From contig NZ_ADVG01000004.1 of the NCBI RefSeq assembly GCF_000178855.1, positions 992,001 to 1,056,000 of the forward strand: DNA of 64,000 nt, in the 5' to 3' direction. The DNA is from Ktedonobacter racemifer DSM 44963 (GTDB taxonomy: Bacteria; Chloroflexota; Ktedonobacteria; Ktedonobacterales; Ktedonobacteraceae). Every line of letters starts with the position of its first letter. The stretch's first letter is position 1. The position numbers were made by a program, and so were the translations under genes. The notes under the pieces were generated by a model. It searched no databases. It had not been told where the DNA came from and worked only from the letters and a program-made list of their open reading frames with translations. Below, one piece after another: positions 55,326-64,000 of the stretch.

Positions 55326-56927
55326 CTATTCCTTTCCCTCGTAGGACACAACCTTTACCTCATGTGGCGCAAGAGAGACTTTTATACTGCCATTGATCCA
55401 TACCACGAGCGTTGTAGTGGACTTATTCACCAGCATGACATGACTTTGCGTAGCCAAAGCTTCGACGCCACTGGAACCTGTAATATCGGCGCTGTAAAGT
55501 TTTTCGCCAGATCCAAAATCATTTTTGAGGCTCTTAAGGGTGTAGAACCAGGGGTGAGCCTGCCCTCCACCTGGATACGAGGGACTCGTCCAAAGACCAA
55601 GATCGGTAGACCCATCACCTGAAGCACCCCAACTCAAGGCAACTGAACCACCTGCTTTAATGAATTTCATCGTCGTACTAGCCTTTACAGCGTTGTCGAA
55701 CGCTGCATCAGCAGGACCGCCAGAAAGATATTGACGTGGTGCGGCGAACCATTCAGCCATCCAGATTGGCAAGGTAGTGGAGCCTGGATAAAGCGTAGGG
55801 TCAAGTGAACGTATCCAGGTAACGAGATCAGCAAAGACACCGCCAGCCGTAAATGGATCTGTCGCTAGCAAACCTGTATCACGATTCTCAACAGAACCAT
55901 CTATTGTAATAAAGCCAGCGCCATCCTTATGCTGAAGCCAATATTGAATAACATCGAGTGAGCGCTGATCGATGGTTCCATAAACCTTGGAGAATCGGGA
56001 GGGATCACTTGCATGCTTAGGTGTGGACCAGGTATCCATAAAGATATATGGACCGCCTATGTTGATGGTCTTAGGATCTATTCCATGCGCCTTCGCAACC
56101 TGCAACAGCGTATTATACACCTGATTATACATGTAGGTATAACCATGATTGGCATACGAACCATTAGGGTTCCCAGAACTGGTCGTATAATCAAAGTTAT
56201 TAATCGCGGGATCATAATAACCTTTCATCTCATTCCAGACCTGGAAATACCGGACATTATATGGTGGAACCATATAGCGTTCCGCAACTCGCTGGACAAG
56301 GTGTAACCAGGAACCCATCTTATTATCGAGGATACGCGACTCATATGCGATGGTAGACCATTCATCCGCTGCGGTAAGCGTCTGAGCTGGCTTTCGTCCC
56401 ACATTTCTCCCTTTCATCCACCAGGGAGCCTCACAAAGGGTAAGAACAGGTGTACTGCCAGTTTCTACCATGGTCTGCAAACGCTGATCAAGTAGGCTCC
56501 AATTGGTTGGCTCAGGATCAGAAGGATTAGGCCATGGATCGGGCAAACCCCATCCCATAATATGAGTATTCTGAAATGCTATATTGCCCTTGGCAAGGGC
56601 CTTCGCCTGATTAACAGCCTCAAGATCATTGGATCCCCATGAGGAAAGAAGCGAGTTATCTGTTTGGGTTATGCCAGTGGTAAAATGACTTTCACCAATC
56701 TGACAGGAAGGATCGATAGTTACTACTATTGCATTGCTCTCCTCCCCTTCGCTCATCCCATCTTTTTTGCAGGGAACGCTAGAAGGATTACTATTTTTAG
56801 CATCTGGAGATGCGTTAGAGGCTGGAAACTGAACTTGCGATGGAATTGAAGAGCAAGAAACAAAAAGCACGAAAAATAAGGGCAAGCACGCAAGAAAGCC
56901 TGGAATACGCTTGTTTTGAGTGTTCAT
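55326..56927 (-). CDS. Secreted lipoprotein glycoside hydrolase (GH39-like)
   Basis: Encodes 533 residues. The signal peptide ends in a lipobox LFVSC (Cys25), so it is membrane-tethered outside. The following ~50 residues are a Ser/Pro/Asn linker. The barrel domain has the clan A acid/base NE motif in YFQVWNEMKGYY (Glu233) and a likely nucleophile Glu in PIWMAEWFAAP (about 400). The C-terminal beta domain ends SLAPHEVKVVSYEG. It probably cleaves a plant or bacterial polysaccharide. It is next to, but divergent from, the glycan-assembly genes. Confidence 0.8.
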   Translation of the reverse strand: MNTQNKRIPGFLACLPLFFVLFVSCSSIPSQVQFPASNASPDAKNSNPSSVPCKKDGMSEGEESNAIVVTIDPSCQIGESHFTTGITQTDNSLLSSWGSNDLEAVNQAKALAKGNIAFQNTHIMGWGLPDPWPNPSDPEPTNWSLLDQRLQTMVETGSTPVLTLCEAPWWMKGRNVGRKPAQTLTAADEWSTIAYESRILDNKMGSWLHLVQRVAERYMVPPYNVRYFQVWNEMKGYYDPAINNFDYTTSSGNPNGSYANHGYTYMYNQVYNTLLQVAKAHGIDPKTINIGGPYIFMDTWSTPKHASDPSRFSKVYGTIDQRSLDVIQYWLQHKDGAGFITIDGSVENRDTGLLATDPFTAGGVFADLVTWIRSLDPTLYPGSTTLPIWMAEWFAAPRQYLSGGPADAAFDNAVKASTTMKFIKAGGSVALSWGASGDGSTDLGLWTSPSYPGGGQAHPWFYTLKSLKNDFGSGEKLYSADITGSSGVEALATQSHVMLVNKSTTTLVVWINGSIKVSLAPHEVKVVSYEGKE

Positions 56928-57271
56928 AAAAACCCCGCTGTATACTGTGGCCTCTATCGTTGAGGATGCAAGTCCTCTCTAGCCACTTGAAGTGTCCACG
57001 CCAGTGAATTGAATTACACCAATGCATGACACTAACTTATATATGTACGCCTTTAAATAGGCATGTGTAACACTCCTGGGCTAGAGGTAGCCAGTTTCAC
57101 CTATAGCGCACAGTGAATTTGCGCATTCAAACTGGCCCATGTATACTTTTCATCATGTTCGCTATTGTATAACTCAGACACCTATCAGACCTTTTGCTTC
57201 TGGTTCTTTCAAGTGATAGCCAGGGATATATTCTACCAATTAGCAGCAAAAAAACATTTTGAGATACATCT
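56928..57271. other. Divergent intergenic region
   Basis: About 340 bases, AT-rich, with no recognisable gene or strong hairpin. It should contain promoters of the lipoprotein gene (minus) and the glycosyltransferase operon (plus). Confidence 0.45.
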
Positions 57272-58399
57272 ATGAAAAATGTAGCACATCCGTTAAAAGT
57301 TCTAATGGTCACTCCTCGATATTTTCCATATGTAGGGGGAACAGAGACTCATGTTCACGAGGTTGGTCCACGTCTTGCCGAGCGCGGCATTCATGTTACG
57401 ATTTTGACTACAATTGCCAACCCCGATGATTATGATCGCTTGCCACACGAGGAAACCGTTGAAGGAATGCGTGTAATACGTGTACGTGCCTGGCCAGCAC
57501 AGCGTGACTACTACTACACCTCCGAAATACGTTCTTATATAAAAAAAAGCAACTGGGATCTCGTTCATTGTCAGGGTAGCCATACCTTTGTGCCGATTCT
57601 GGCAATGCTTGCCGCTAAACAAATGCATATTCCTTACGTTGTTACCTTCCACACTGGTGGGCATACATCGCACATACGTAATATGCTACGAAGCGTCCAG
57701 TGGCATAGTCTACGTCCATTGCTAGCTGGCGCATCCAGACTGATTGCCGTGTCTCGCTTTGAAAAAGAATACTTTCGAGACACGCTCCACCTGCCAGAAG
57801 ATCAATTTTCGCTTGCTCCCAATGGGTTTATTCCACTTAGCCACGATCCAGAGCTACTTACTCCTCCGCCTTCTACAGGCTCTTTGATTGTTTCGGTTGG
57901 TCGGCTAGAACGGTATAAAGGACATCACAAACTTATTGCCGCACTTCCTTTTATTCGTGAGCGCTGTCCTGATGCTCACGTCCTGATTTTGGGTAGTGGA
58001 CCTTATGAAACAGCCTTGCGCGAACTAGCTCAGAAATATGGTGTGGCGGATCACGTGGAAATTCGCTCCATCCCTCCACATGAGCGGCAAACTATGATGC
58101 AATTGCTCTCACAGGCCTCAGTTGTTACCTTGCTCAGTGAGTATGAATCACAGGGTATAGTCGTTATGGAAGCACTGGCACTCCGCCGTCCCGTACTTGT
58201 TACCGACACCTCTGCCCTTCATGAGTTTGCTGAGCAACGGCTTGTATGTGCGATCCCGCTTAAAAGTGATAGTGAACAAATTGCGCAAGCCGTGCTCAAG
58301 CAGATACATCATCCCATTCTTCCAGTAAACTTCTCATTGCCAACATGGGATGAATGTGCTGACAAACTCTTTACAATTTATCAACAAGCTACCAGCTAA
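57272..58399 (+). CDS. GT4-family glycosyltransferase
   Basis: Encodes 375 residues with the GT-B fold. The N-terminal domain starts VLMVTPRYFPYVGGTETHVHEV, the acceptor-side segment is THVP..TFHTGGH, and the donor site holds VSVGRLERYKGHHKLI and the EX7E motif in SEYESQGIVVMEALA. It transfers a sugar from a nucleotide donor to a lipid or glycan acceptor at the inner membrane face. First of a run of glycan genes. Confidence 0.92.
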   Translation: MKNVAHPLKVLMVTPRYFPYVGGTETHVHEVGPRLAERGIHVTILTTIANPDDYDRLPHEETVEGMRVIRVRAWPAQRDYYYTSEIRSYIKKSNWDLVHCQGSHTFVPILAMLAAKQMHIPYVVTFHTGGHTSHIRNMLRSVQWHSLRPLLAGASRLIAVSRFEKEYFRDTLHLPEDQFSLAPNGFIPLSHDPELLTPPPSTGSLIVSVGRLERYKGHHKLIAALPFIRERCPDAHVLILGSGPYETALRELAQKYGVADHVEIRSIPPHERQTMMQLLSQASVVTLLSEYESQGIVVMEALALRRPVLVTDTSALHEFAEQRLVCAIPLKSDSEQIAQAVLKQIHHPILPVNFSLPTWDECADKLFTIYQQATS

Positions 58400-58636
58400 C
58401 CAAATGAGCTGATCTAGCTGTGCTTGACAGCAAAAGAGGTTAAAGGTAATGAAACATGTGGTTAGGGATAACTATCGTCAATGGGAGTTAGGAATGTTAA
58501 AAAATAACCAACCTTTTTGTCAGGTATAGGTTTTATGATCTAACTCTTATTCCCGCAAAGCTTACGTTCTATAGGGAAAAGAATACTTAAAAGCATTACG
58601 TTATTTTGTTTGAATATTTAAATATTTCATAGGAAA

Positions 58637-59419
58637 GTGCAAATGGAAGTACATACATATCCAAGTGTCAGTGTAGTAATTCCAACACGCAATGAAGCTC
58701 TTAATCTGCCTCATATCCTTCCAGAGATACCAACCATCGTCACCGAAGTTGTTCTTGTCGATGGACATTCTACTGACAACACTATCGCAGTTGCTCGTGA
58801 ACTGCGTCCAGATATTCGTATCTTGACTCAACAAGGTCGTGGCAAAGGAGATGCGATGCGTGCAGGTTTCGCAGCCTGCACTGGTGATATTATTGTCATG
58901 CTCGACGCAGATGGATCAGCCCATCCAGCTGAAATTACACTCTTCGTCGAGGCACTAATGAATGATTATGACTTTGCCAAAGGTTCGCGATTCCTTAAAG
59001 GTGGGGGTAGTCATGATCTCACCTGGTTACGTGCTATAGGCAACTTTGGATTATGTCAATTCACGAATATTCTTTACGGCCGTCGCTTTAGTGATCTATG
59101 TTACGGTTATAATGCGTTTTGGCGTTATTGCCTGGAGAGCGTCGAATTAGACTGTACAGGTTTTGAGATTGAGGCACAACTTTGCCTGCGTATGCACAAA
59201 GCGCACTATCGCATTGTGGAAGTCCCAAGCATCGAACATCAGCGTATCCATGGCGAAAGTAATTTGCGTACTTTCCCTGACGGCTGGCGTGTTCTTAAAA
59301 CAATTCTGAAAGAGTTTCTTTCTCGAAACAAACAATCTGGGTTGACAAAACGCTCGCCCAGGCGACATATTCAACACACTGAGATCGAGATCCCAACTAC
59401 AGAGGGAATTGGCATATAG
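58637..59419 (+). CDS. GT2-family glycosyltransferase (DPM1/DPG-synthase-like)
   Basis: Encodes 260 residues of the GT-A fold: VSVVIPTRNEALNLPHIL at the start, VDGHSTDNT, and the metal-binding IVMLDADGSAHP. The tail is amphipathic but lacks clear transmembrane helices. Similar enzymes make polyprenyl-phosphate sugars. About 240 bases without a gene precede it. Confidence 0.9.
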   Translation: MQMEVHTYPSVSVVIPTRNEALNLPHILPEIPTIVTEVVLVDGHSTDNTIAVARELRPDIRILTQQGRGKGDAMRAGFAACTGDIIVMLDADGSAHPAEITLFVEALMNDYDFAKGSRFLKGGGSHDLTWLRAIGNFGLCQFTNILYGRRFSDLCYGYNAFWRYCLESVELDCTGFEIEAQLCLRMHKAHYRIVEVPSIEHQRIHGESNLRTFPDGWRVLKTILKEFLSRNKQSGLTKRSPRRHIQHTEIEIPTTEGIGI

Positions 59420-59467
59420 CAACAATTTATTATTAGGCACTTTTGATAGTTGGTAAGAAAGACAGAA

Positions 59468-60538
59468 ATGGTATTCAGCACATCATCCATGCACGGTGAC
59501 CAGCGAGTAGAGTACTCACCCAAAACCACAACACATGCTTCAGTAATTATCTGCGCTTATACCCAAGAGCGTTGGAACGATTTACAAGAAGCTGTGGCGT
59601 CTGTCCAACAACAAACACAGCCTCCGCATGAAATAATAGTTGTGGTCGATCATAATCCAACTCTGCTTACGCTTGCCCAAAAACATCTACAGGGTGTACG
59701 AGTACTGGAAAACCAGGAGGAGCGTGGCCTTTCAGGCGCACGCAATACAGGTGTAAGTATCGCTCAAGGGGATTATATCGCCTTCCTTGATGACGATGCT
59801 ATTGCAAGCCAATCCTGGTTGCAGTCCTTAGAAGAGGCTCTGAGCAGTTCATATGTTATGGGAGTAGGTGGAGCTGTAACGCCTCAATGGATGGCTCAAG
59901 AGCCCGCCTGGTTTCCCGAGGAATTTTACTGGGTTGTTGGTTGTACCTATCGCGGCCTCCCACTGGAAACGGCACCTGTGCGCAACCCAATCGGGGCCAA
60001 CATGTGCATACGGCGAGAGGTCTTCGAAACAATCGGCGGCTTTCGTAGCGGCATAGGACGCATCGGAACACGGCCTGTAGGTTGTGAGGAGACAGAATTT
60101 TGTATACGTGCGCGTCAGCATTGGCCCGAACGCTTTTTTCTCTACGAACCACATGCCAATGTCTACCACCGTGTACCAACCTCACGTGCCAACTGGTACT
60201 ATTTCTGGGCCCGCTGTTATGCTGAAGGTATTTCTAAAGCCTTTGTGGCCCGTTTTGTAGGCGCCAAAGACACCCTCTCATCCGAAAGTGTCTATACACT
60301 GCGCACACTCCCTCAAGGTGTAATGCGCAATTTAGGCTTGGCACTGAGAAAAAAAAGGTTAGGCCATCTGGAGCGCGTTTGTGCCATAATCATTGGCCTG
60401 GCCGTTACTACTTTTGGCTACCTGGTAGGTCGCTTTTTCTCTCAAAGAAATGAGAGTAAGCCTACAACTCGGTTCCAACCCAAAACAGCCAATGCGCTTT
60501 TGGCTTCCTCAATCGATGAGCCTGATACTATACCTTAG
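59468..60538 (+). CDS. GT2-family glycosyltransferase
   Basis: Encodes 356 residues from ATG 59468 (a TTG six codons earlier is also in frame). GT-A motifs are ASVIICAYTQERWNDL, GLSGARNTGVSIAQGDYIAF, LDDDA (DxD), and a conserved GCEETEFCIRARQHWP region. A C-terminal membrane helix lies near 305-325. It likely adds a sugar in surface-polysaccharide assembly with its neighbours. Confidence 0.9.
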   Translation: MVFSTSSMHGDQRVEYSPKTTTHASVIICAYTQERWNDLQEAVASVQQQTQPPHEIIVVVDHNPTLLTLAQKHLQGVRVLENQEERGLSGARNTGVSIAQGDYIAFLDDDAIASQSWLQSLEEALSSSYVMGVGGAVTPQWMAQEPAWFPEEFYWVVGCTYRGLPLETAPVRNPIGANMCIRREVFETIGGFRSGIGRIGTRPVGCEETEFCIRARQHWPERFFLYEPHANVYHRVPTSRANWYYFWARCYAEGISKAFVARFVGAKDTLSSESVYTLRTLPQGVMRNLGLALRKKRLGHLERVCAIIIGLAVTTFGYLVGRFFSQRNESKPTTRFQPKTANALLASSIDEPDTIP

Positions 60539-60613
60539 TACCTATATTTACGCAATAGAGCAAAACTAGCGTTAAAGTATAAACACAGGTCAAGCAAAAA
60601 TAAGTGCTCATGC

Positions 60614-62443
60614 GTGGAGTTATATTTTGTGATAACGTCTCTTTTTGGCTGGATCAAGAGGAATAGTACTCTTCTTTTTAATACAGGGTCACTGATTGGC
60701 ACCATGGTTGTCACTTCAGGTCTTGGCTTTGCCTACTGGTGGGTGGCAGCTCGCTTATTTAAGCCTCAAGCTGTCGGCCTGGCTTCCGCTGCTACCTCTG
60801 CCATGATGTTGCTCTCTGCATTCTGCATGTTTGGCTTAACAACTCTTATTATCACTGAACTACCACGCAATAAAGGCAAAGAGGGATCTCTTATTAGTAC
60901 TGCGCTCCTGATTGTAGGAGGCATTAGTCTTATTGCAGGCGCCATCTTTGCAATGCTAGCACCCTTACTTTCACGAGAACTCAATCCGTTGGGGGCGAAT
61001 GGAACAAATATAGCCGCATTCGCTATCAGCATCTGCATCACGTCGATTACCGTTCTCGTTGATCAGGCAGTAATTGGATTGCTGAAAGGAGGGCTACAAT
61101 TCTGGCGCAATGCTATTTTCTCGGCAGCCAAACTTGTGGCCCTTTATCTGTTAGGTACCTGGTTCTCAGATACCATTGGTATGTCCATTTACGCCACCTG
61201 GACGCTGGGCAACATTATCTCACTCATTCCCCTCTTCATTCTGGCTCTATGGAAAATGCGCAAACGACTTCATAGTATACTGCCAAGTCGGACACTGCTA
61301 CGCAACCTGGGAGCATCTGCAATTCAACATCATATCCTCAATCTTATTCTTTCCGCACCCGTACAAGTCTTGCCCTTGATGGTCACCATCCTGCTTTCAG
61401 CTTCTATGAATGCCTGGTTTTATGTGGCATCTATGATGGCCAATTTCGTATTTTCCATCTCGCTCTCGCTGACCACAGTTCTTCATGCCACCAATGCCGC
61501 CCAAGCTAATACCTTATCACAAAAGACGAAATTAACAGTTCTCCTGGCATCGCTTATCGGCTTAATTGCTTGCATTATTGTTGCAGTTGCTGCTGAGCCT
61601 GTATTACGCTTTTTTGGTCCAAGCTATGCCACTCAGGCAGCCTGGCCATTGCGCCTCCTTTGCATTGGCGCATTCCCGCTCATCATTAAAGATCACTTCA
61701 TCGCTATTCGTCGAATTAAAGATGAGATTACCAGCGCGATGCTTCCCATAATCCTGGGTAGTGTGATGGAATTGGTACTAGCTGCCATTGGAGCCAAACT
61801 TGGCGGCCTATCAGGCTTCTGCCTGGCTTGGGTTATAGCTCTGGGGGTTGAAGCTCTTTTCATGTCTCGCCTCGTCATCAGAACAATGCTCGGCGTCGAT
61901 CCTGATGCCAATACCATCAGTAGTATCGCTGATACAGATACAATGATTATGCAAGCTATTCGTCCAGGAACATTTATAGATGATTGGGGCACAGTGATTG
62001 AGACTCCAACGCAGAGATTAAATGTAGTTATGAGCTTGAGCAGCTCTACCGACTTTATTAAAAGCCTAGTCCTGACTGATGCCCCGACGGTCCAGTTGCA
62101 AAGGATTTCCAGTGATGAGCAACCAACAGTCAAACTGAAGCGCATCAAGACAGCTTCAAGGTCTTCAGGGATACCAGCCCGCAACATACCGAAGACGCCA
62201 AAACTAGAACGAAACATCGATACTTCCATCGCGGATGCGCCAACACTTCAGATGCGGGGTGTGAGCCTCCACGGGGAAGAAACTGTTGCTACACCCCAAA
62301 ACGATCCTGTAGTTCAAGCGAGGCATGACTCCTGGTCAAAAATAGGAAATGCAACCAGCCCTAACACCCCTCCGACAATTGAGTCGTATCCTGGGCCTCC
62401 ACAGAAAGAGCAAACTTCCAGGGAAAAAATATTAGGGCCATAG
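60614..62443 (+). CDS. Polysaccharide flippase (Wzx/MviN superfamily) with long cytosolic tail
   Basis: Encodes up to 609 residues; starts at GTG 60614, or GTG 60629 as an alternative. About twelve to fourteen helices (roughly 10-430) with GSLIGTMVVTSGLGFAYWWV, KPQAVGLASAATSAMML and a GPSYATQAAWPLRLL segment place it in the MOP exporter superfamily, which moves lipid-linked glycans across the membrane. The ~170-residue C-terminal tail is disordered and contains three similar motifs, DAPTVQLQRI (~490), EQPTVKLKRI (~503) and DAPTLQMRGV (~541). They resemble Thr-phosphorylation or FHA-docking sites. Confidence 0.85.
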   Translation: MELYFVITSLFGWIKRNSTLLFNTGSLIGTMVVTSGLGFAYWWVAARLFKPQAVGLASAATSAMMLLSAFCMFGLTTLIITELPRNKGKEGSLISTALLIVGGISLIAGAIFAMLAPLLSRELNPLGANGTNIAAFAISICITSITVLVDQAVIGLLKGGLQFWRNAIFSAAKLVALYLLGTWFSDTIGMSIYATWTLGNIISLIPLFILALWKMRKRLHSILPSRTLLRNLGASAIQHHILNLILSAPVQVLPLMVTILLSASMNAWFYVASMMANFVFSISLSLTTVLHATNAAQANTLSQKTKLTVLLASLIGLIACIIVAVAAEPVLRFFGPSYATQAAWPLRLLCIGAFPLIIKDHFIAIRRIKDEITSAMLPIILGSVMELVLAAIGAKLGGLSGFCLAWVIALGVEALFMSRLVIRTMLGVDPDANTISSIADTDTMIMQAIRPGTFIDDWGTVIETPTQRLNVVMSLSSSTDFIKSLVLTDAPTVQLQRISSDEQPTVKLKRIKTASRSSGIPARNIPKTPKLERNIDTSIADAPTLQMRGVSLHGEETVATPQNDPVVQARHDSWSKIGNATSPNTPPTIESYPGPPQKEQTSREKILGP

Positions 62444-62563
62444 GTCATAGTAGCGAAGTTCGTAGCCACCATTGCGACTAAAAAAACCGCCTAAAGCAAG
62501 AACGAGAAACAGAGAGCAATGAATAAAGCGCTAAGCATAGAGCAATCACAAGAGAGAGGAAAC

Positions 62564-64000
62564 ATGGCAGCATTCTTAGAGCTGGTATGCATCCTCCTTC
62601 CAATCGGAGCATTTCTGCTCTGGTATTTTTCCTTGAGTGCCATGGATGTCCGTAAGATGAATGACCTGGGACTCGTTTCTATCATGCCGCCTTCTCTTTT
62701 CATTGGTCTGGCACTAATGATGGTCAGTTTCACCTTAACGCTACAAAGACCAAAGCTTCGTACACCAATTATATTGCTTCATTTCGCTCTCCTGCTATTT
62801 ATGCTTTTTACTATCCATATCTTTATTGAGCAGGAGCCACGTTTTGATATTGTTTACCGCCATAATGGCTATACAGAATACATTATGCGTACGGGAACAG
62901 TTGACCCAAGTCTCGATGCCTATTTTAGCTGGCCCGGTTTCTTCGTCTTTAGTGCTTTCGTTACCCGGATCGCGGGTTATCAGAGCGTTCTGGCCTACGC
63001 TAACTGGGCACCACTTTTCTACAACATCATCTACATGGGTCCCCTTTATATGATCTTTACCACGTTTACCTCCAACAAACGCCTGGTATGGTTGTCCATG
63101 TGGATATTCGCTATCAGCAACTGGATTGGGCAAGATTATTTCTCACCACAAGGTCTCAATCTTTTTCTCTACCTGGTCATTATCGCAATCCTGGTTACCT
63201 GGTTTAAATCTCCACCTGAAAGACGCATATCCGCACTTCCTGCTCGCTTGGGACGCATTCGCTTTGTATCGCAATTTTATGCATGGCTTACTGCTCCTAG
63301 CGCAACCGCTTCTATTCCAACCTTACCTCTACAACGCTATGCGCTATTAGCTAGCCTGCTGACTGTGTTTGGCTTTAGCGTCTTTGGACATCAGCTGACG
63401 CCTTTCTTCATTCTAGCCAGTGTCACCGCACTAGTGCTCTTCAGCCGCTGTTCACCCAAAGTCTGGTGGCTACCTCTAGCACTCGCAGCTATGATTGCTG
63501 CCTGGCTTATTTTTATGGCGCGTCCCTATTTAGCAGGCCACATGGATCAAGCTTTCGGTGGGCTGACAAAGATCATGGGCATATTCTCGTCGAACGTCTC
63601 AAACCGTTTGAGCGGTAATCCTGAACATTCCTTCATAGCACGCATGCGTATTATTATGACCTTCCTTCTCTGGTTACTGGCCCTCTTTGGAGGGACCTTC
63701 CGTTTGATAAAAGGGCATAAAGATGCGAACGCCGCAATTTTAGCAATCGTACCAATTATTTTACTTGTCATACAACCATATGGTGGTGAAATGTTGCTAC
63801 GCTGCTATCTTTTTATGCTAGTTGGCATGTCCTTCTTCGCGGCCTCTATCTTTTTTGATGTGCCTTCACTGGCAGATCTCAAGAACATTTCCTGGTTTGC
63901 ACGTGTAAGTAGACGCTTCAATAATAATGCGTTGTTAACAAATAAGACAATCAGAAATTTCCCTCAACTTCAAGGGATCTTAATAGCGATGCTTTTGTTT
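62564..64000 (+). CDS. Polytopic membrane protein of glycan assembly, 3' end beyond the window
   Basis: 479 residues are visible from ATG 62564 (GAGAGAGGA upstream); an in-frame ATG at 62519 would add 15 residues. The frame is open to the window edge. At least ten hydrophobic helices are separated by short loops, with motifs such as DAYFSWPGFFVFSAFV and SNWIGQDYFSPQGLN. The pattern resembles membrane glycosyltransferase or O-antigen-polymerase-like proteins, but I do not recognise a specific family. It follows the flippase gene by about 120 bases. Confidence 0.7.
   Translation, partial: MAAFLELVCILLPIGAFLLWYFSLSAMDVRKMNDLGLVSIMPPSLFIGLALMMVSFTLTLQRPKLRTPIILLHFALLLFMLFTIHIFIEQEPRFDIVYRHNGYTEYIMRTGTVDPSLDAYFSWPGFFVFSAFVTRIAGYQSVLAYANWAPLFYNIIYMGPLYMIFTTFTSNKRLVWLSMWIFAISNWIGQDYFSPQGLNLFLYLVIIAILVTWFKSPPERRISALPARLGRIRFVSQFYAWLTAPSATASIPTLPLQRYALLASLLTVFGFSVFGHQLTPFFILASVTALVLFSRCSPKVWWLPLALAAMIAAWLIFMARPYLAGHMDQAFGGLTKIMGIFSSNVSNRLSGNPEHSFIARMRIIMTFLLWLLALFGGTFRLIKGHKDANAAILAIVPIILLVIQPYGGEMLLRCYLFMLVGMSFFAASIFFDVPSLADLKNISWFARVSRRFNNNALLTNKTIRNFPQLQGILIAMLLF

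Overview
The window looks like chromosomal DNA of a soil-type, multicellular-style Chloroflexota bacterium, most likely class Ktedonobacteria. This is an inference: it rests on the mix of OMEGA-type nuclease elements (IsrB, TnpB), large secondary metabolism, CubicO-like hydrolases and the general protein flavour. The 16S rRNA gene (complement 37205..38686) is complete and would settle the taxonomy in one search.

Layout. (1) 1..~4385: the right-hand part of an integrated element (small overlapping genes, a D5/P4-type primase-helicase, an excisionase-like winged-helix protein, AT-rich control DNA with a 10-bp repeat). It ends inside an amino-acid permease gene, of which only the C-terminal 179 codons remain (4388..4927). 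(2) 4987..21745: housekeeping and signalling genes: an ion-channel-like membrane protein, a PPOX/F420-type oxidoreductase with an MFS transporter, an IsrB element, a CubicO-type hydrolase, an unusual amino-acid-permease/GGDEF/HD-GYP fusion, an FAD monooxygenase, a two-component system, an alpha/beta hydrolase, and an eroded ABC transporter remnant with orphan operator-like palindromes. (3) 21287..33666: a compact type II (aromatic) polyketide cluster: SnoaL-like protein, methyltransferase, FAD monooxygenase, cupin, OxyN-type cyclase, O-methyltransferase, KS-alpha, chain-length factor, dedicated holo-ACP synthase, ACP, aromatase/cyclase and an ABC exporter. (4) 33789..39358: a minus-strand 16S-23S rRNA operon with two consensus promoters, a 31-bp pre-23S processing stem and no 5S gene. 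(5) 39475..44433: DUF1345 protein, Cys-rich copper-storage-like protein, CDF metal transporter, S9 peptidase. (6) 44440..47387: a TnpB element and a broken IS982-like insertion sequence. (7) 47393..55206: a second carrier-protein system built on an amino acid:[carrier protein] ligase (a seryl-tRNA-synthetase-like enzyme), with its own carrier protein, holo-ACP synthase, acyl-CoA dehydrogenase, DUF1839 protein, GH2-family protein and a thioesterase whose nucleophile position is Cys. (8) 55326..64000: a surface-glycan region with a GH39-like lipoprotein, three glycosyltransferases, a Wzx/MviN-like flippase with a possible phospho-Thr tail, and the start of a polytopic glycan-assembly membrane protein.

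How it fits together. The two carrier-protein clusters are the most notable content. In the first, KS-alpha/CLF and ACP would build a poly-beta-ketone, the ARO/CYC and OxyN-like cyclase would fold it, the oxygenase, cupin and methyltransferases would tailor it, and the ABC pair would export it. In the second, the ligase should load an amino acid on the phosphopantetheine of the small carrier protein. The flavin dehydrogenase could then oxidise the tethered aminoacyl group and the thioesterase release or transfer it. The product of neither cluster can be named from sequence alone. Many genes end in very long perfect inverted repeats with unrelated stems, and several short palindromic repeat families are dispersed between genes.
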